Source of the DNA: Actinomycetota bacterium
GTDB lineage: Bacteria > Actinomycetota > CADDZG01 > WHSQ01
Length of the DNA: 7,458 bases
Direction: 5' to 3'
NCBI GenBank assembly: GCA_019348445.1
Contig: JAHWJK010000011.1
Span: 15,075 to 22,532, forward strand
This document shows positions 6,165 to 7,458 of the stretch, piece by piece. The translations under genes were made by a program, and so were the position numbers. Position 1 is the stretch's first letter. Each line of letters begins with the position of its first letter. The notes beneath the pieces were generated by a model that made no database searches, was not told the origin of the DNA, and saw only the letters and a program-made list of their open reading frames with translations.

Positions 6165-6531
6165 TCGCCAGCTCTTCGACGACGTCTCCGATATCCGAAG
6201 TCTTCAGGAAGTACGACTCGGCACCGAGGTCGAGGGCCTGCGACCTGATGTCGGCGTCGTCGAGACCCGACAACATGACGACCCTCGTCCCGGGCGCTGC
6301 TGCTTTTATCAGCGGCAAGGCCTGCAGTCCGTCCAATACGGGCATGCTGATGTCAAGCAATATGACGTCCGGCATCTCCGCTGCCACCACATCGATCGCC
6401 GTTCGGCCATCGGTTGCTTCCGCGACGACGTCGAAGCGGCCGTCGCGTTCGAGAAAGATGCGTACGAGCTGCCGGATGCCGTCCGCATCGTCCACGAGGA
6501 CGACCTTGCATCGGGAAGGAGGGAGTGACAC
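6148..6531 (-). CDS. Single-domain (CheY-like) response regulator
   Basis: A 127-residue protein that is one receiver (REC) domain and nothing else. The acidic pocket is VVLVDDADG (D14, D15), the phospho-acceptor is D60 in DVILLDISMPVLDG, the switch residue is S88 in VVMLSGLDD, and the conserved Lys is K110 in YFLKTSD; all catalytic positions are present, so it should accept phosphate. No DNA-binding or enzymatic output follows, so it would act through protein contact or as a phosphate relay or sink. The GTG start abuts the stop of the PAS protein with no spacer, and GGAGGA lies seven bases upstream, inside that gene's end; the two are surely co-translated. The kinase that would phosphorylate it is not in the window. 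Its stop overlaps that of the convergent cls-like gene. Confidence 0.92.
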   Translation of the reverse strand: MSLPPSRCKVVLVDDADGIRQLVRIFLERDGRFDVVAEATDGRTAIDVVAAEMPDVILLDISMPVLDGLQALPLIKAAAPGTRVVMLSGLDDADIRSQALDLGAESYFLKTSDIGDVVEELAKLCPS

Positions 6532-7380
6532 CTAGCGGTCCTCCGTGGGGTCGCCGGCGGCCCGTTCGCGCACGAAATCACCCGGCTTGGGTGGCCGGCC
6601 CTTCTTGAGCTCGTCGAGGTCCCCCTGGACGATCTTGACCGAGGCGTTGAGGGCCGACTCGACCAACGGACCTGCCTGTTCCGCATCTCCTCCGGCCAAG
6701 GCCCACCTGGCGGCCACCAGCGATTGGACGACGTTGTCGTTCACCTCGAGTGCTTGTCCCTGGCGTACTAAACGCTCCTTCTCCTCCAAGCGGAGGGCCT
6801 CTTCTTGTTTGCGTTCGCTGATCTCGTGCATGACGATCACAGCTCCCAGCCTCCCGGCGTGTTTGTTGATAGCGCGCCCCGACACCAGGAGTGTTCGCGG
6901 AGCACGGCCGTCCTTGGGGACGACGATCACTTCCATGTTCTTGACGATCGCCCCGTGCAACGCCCAGCTCAGTGGTCCCTCGCCGGGCGCGACCGGGGTA
7001 ACGCCGTCGCCGTGAAAGACGTCGAAGTGGTCTCCCCATCTCCGGGGAAGCACCGGGATCGGGGGGAGCCCAAAGAAGTCACGCGCGGCGCGGTTGAAAA
7101 GCGTGATCTCGCCTTCCCCGTCACACGCGATGACGCCTTCCTGGAGATCCTCGAGGATCGAGGCGAGAAGGACCTTCAGCGGCGGCGGCTCGCCGACCGC
7201 CCCCGGAGTTCCCGAACCCGGGTAGCGGTCGCCCGACGACTCGAGCGCGACGAAGATAGCGCGGTTACAGGACGGACAAACGAGTACGTCGTCTGTACTG
7301 AGCGCAACACCTTTCTCGCAGTACGGGCAGTAACCCGGTATCCACTTGTCGTCGGCGGACGAAGGAGGGTTCTCCGGCAA
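6532..7380 (-). CDS. Zinc-ribbon + PAS protein with degenerate histidine-kinase-like dimerisation helices
   Basis: A 282-residue soluble protein. Residues 12-45 hold a CxxC...CxxC zinc ribbon (C18, C21, C35, C38). Residues about 69-190 form a PAS domain: LEDLQEGVIACDGEGEITLF and NRAARDFFGLP at its start, VIVMHEISERK at its end, leading into a charged coiled-coil (186-212). The tail EVNDNVVQSLVAARWAL (212-228) plus a second helix (232-258) resembles the two-helix dimerisation domain of HisKA_3-type kinases, whose motif is ELHDxVxQ; here the His is Asn (N214). No ATP-binding domain follows, and the protein ends in a Pro/charged tail. So it is probably a sensor or scaffold, not a kinase. The TTG start directly follows the gap stop, with AGG six bases upstream; no later start would keep the zinc ribbon. 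The PAS ligand is unknown. It is followed immediately by a REC protein, its likely partner. Confidence 0.85.
   Translation of the reverse strand: MPENPPSSADDKWIPGYCPYCEKGVALSTDDVLVCPSCNRAIFVALESSGDRYPGSGTPGAVGEPPPLKVLLASILEDLQEGVIACDGEGEITLFNRAARDFFGLPPIPVLPRRWGDHFDVFHGDGVTPVAPGEGPLSWALHGAIVKNMEVIVVPKDGRAPRTLLVSGRAINKHAGRLGAVIVMHEISERKQEEALRLEEKERLVRQGQALEVNDNVVQSLVAARWALAGGDAEQAGPLVESALNASVKIVQGDLDELKKGRPPKPGDFVRERAAGDPTEDR
6539..6544 (-). promoter_or_regulatory. Shine-Dalgarno for the response regulator
   Basis: Minus-strand GGAGGA lies seven bases before the GTG at 6531, inside the last codons of the PAS gene. It supports the GTG as the true start and independent, efficient loading of ribosomes for the regulator. 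Confidence 0.7.
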
Positions 7381-7458
7381 CTAAAGCCTGCCGGCGACCA
7401 GCTCGGTCAGGTCGACGAGGCGGTTCGAGTAGCCCCACTCGTTGTCGTACCAGCCCAG
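7381..7458 (-). CDS. gap: Glyceraldehyde-3-phosphate dehydrogenase, C-terminal end (partial)
   Basis: Only the last 25 codons and the TAG stop are in the window. They read LGWYDNEWGYSNRLVDL followed by TELVAGRL. The WYDNEWGYSNR block is the near-invariant C-terminal signature of phosphorylating GAPDH, whose Asn and Glu/Tyr residues line the NAD site. The enzyme oxidises glyceraldehyde 3-phosphate to 1,3-bisphosphoglycerate, the substrate of Pgk encoded further along the same strand. The gene continues off the right edge; its catalytic cysteine is not visible. The next gene starts at the base after the stop codon. Confidence 0.95.
   Translation of the reverse strand: MGWYDNEWGYSNRLVDLTELVAGRL

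Noticed and set aside
1..7458. CRISPR array, tRNA, rRNA, insertion sequence or transposase
   Set aside because: No regularly spaced repeats, cloverleaf-like sequence, rRNA blocks or transposase-like proteins were found; nearly all of the window is filled by recognised genes.

Overview
This window is a high-GC bacterial chromosome segment built around the lower half of glycolysis. The gene content (gap, pgk and tpi clustered, an archaeal-type phosphoglycerate mutase, a BlaI-family repressor, many GTG/TTG starts, very short spacers) suggests a deep-branching, little-studied actinobacterial lineage. That placement is inferred from style and content; no rRNA or other taxonomic marker is present.

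Layout, right to left on the minus strand. The window opens (7458-7381) with the last 25 codons of gap (glyceraldehyde-3-phosphate dehydrogenase). With zero spacer follow a zinc-ribbon/PAS protein with a degenerate histidine-kinase-like helical tail (7380-6532) and a single-domain CheY-like response regulator (6531-6148). A cardiolipin-synthase-like phospholipase D-fold enzyme lies on the plus strand (4874-6151); its stop codon overlaps that of the response regulator. Across a 72-bp divergent intergenic region a second minus-strand operon starts: a YegS/diacylglycerol-kinase-type lipid kinase (4801-3938), pgk (3917-2727), tpiA (2723-1950), apgM (1953-655) and a BlaI/MecI/CopY-type repressor (631-221). 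After a 150-bp gap that holds an imperfect long inverted repeat, another minus-strand gene appears to begin at 70 and runs off the left edge; its product starts like a membrane protein.

How the genes fit together. GapA, Pgk, TpiA and ApgM catalyse consecutive or adjoining steps from triose phosphates to 2-phosphoglycerate. The usual gap-pgk-tpi order is kept, but gap is split from pgk by a signalling pair and by two phospholipid genes. The lipid kinase and the cardiolipin-synthase-like enzyme are divergent neighbours and both act on glycerophospholipids. The clearest novelty candidate is the PAS/REC pair translationally linked to gap: the PAS protein has no ATPase domain and carries Asn where the phospho-accepting His would be, and the REC protein has no output domain. 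The second point of interest is a BlaI-type repressor at the 3' end of a glycolytic operon. Everything else looks like ordinary core metabolism; no mobile element, CRISPR array, tRNA or rRNA was seen.
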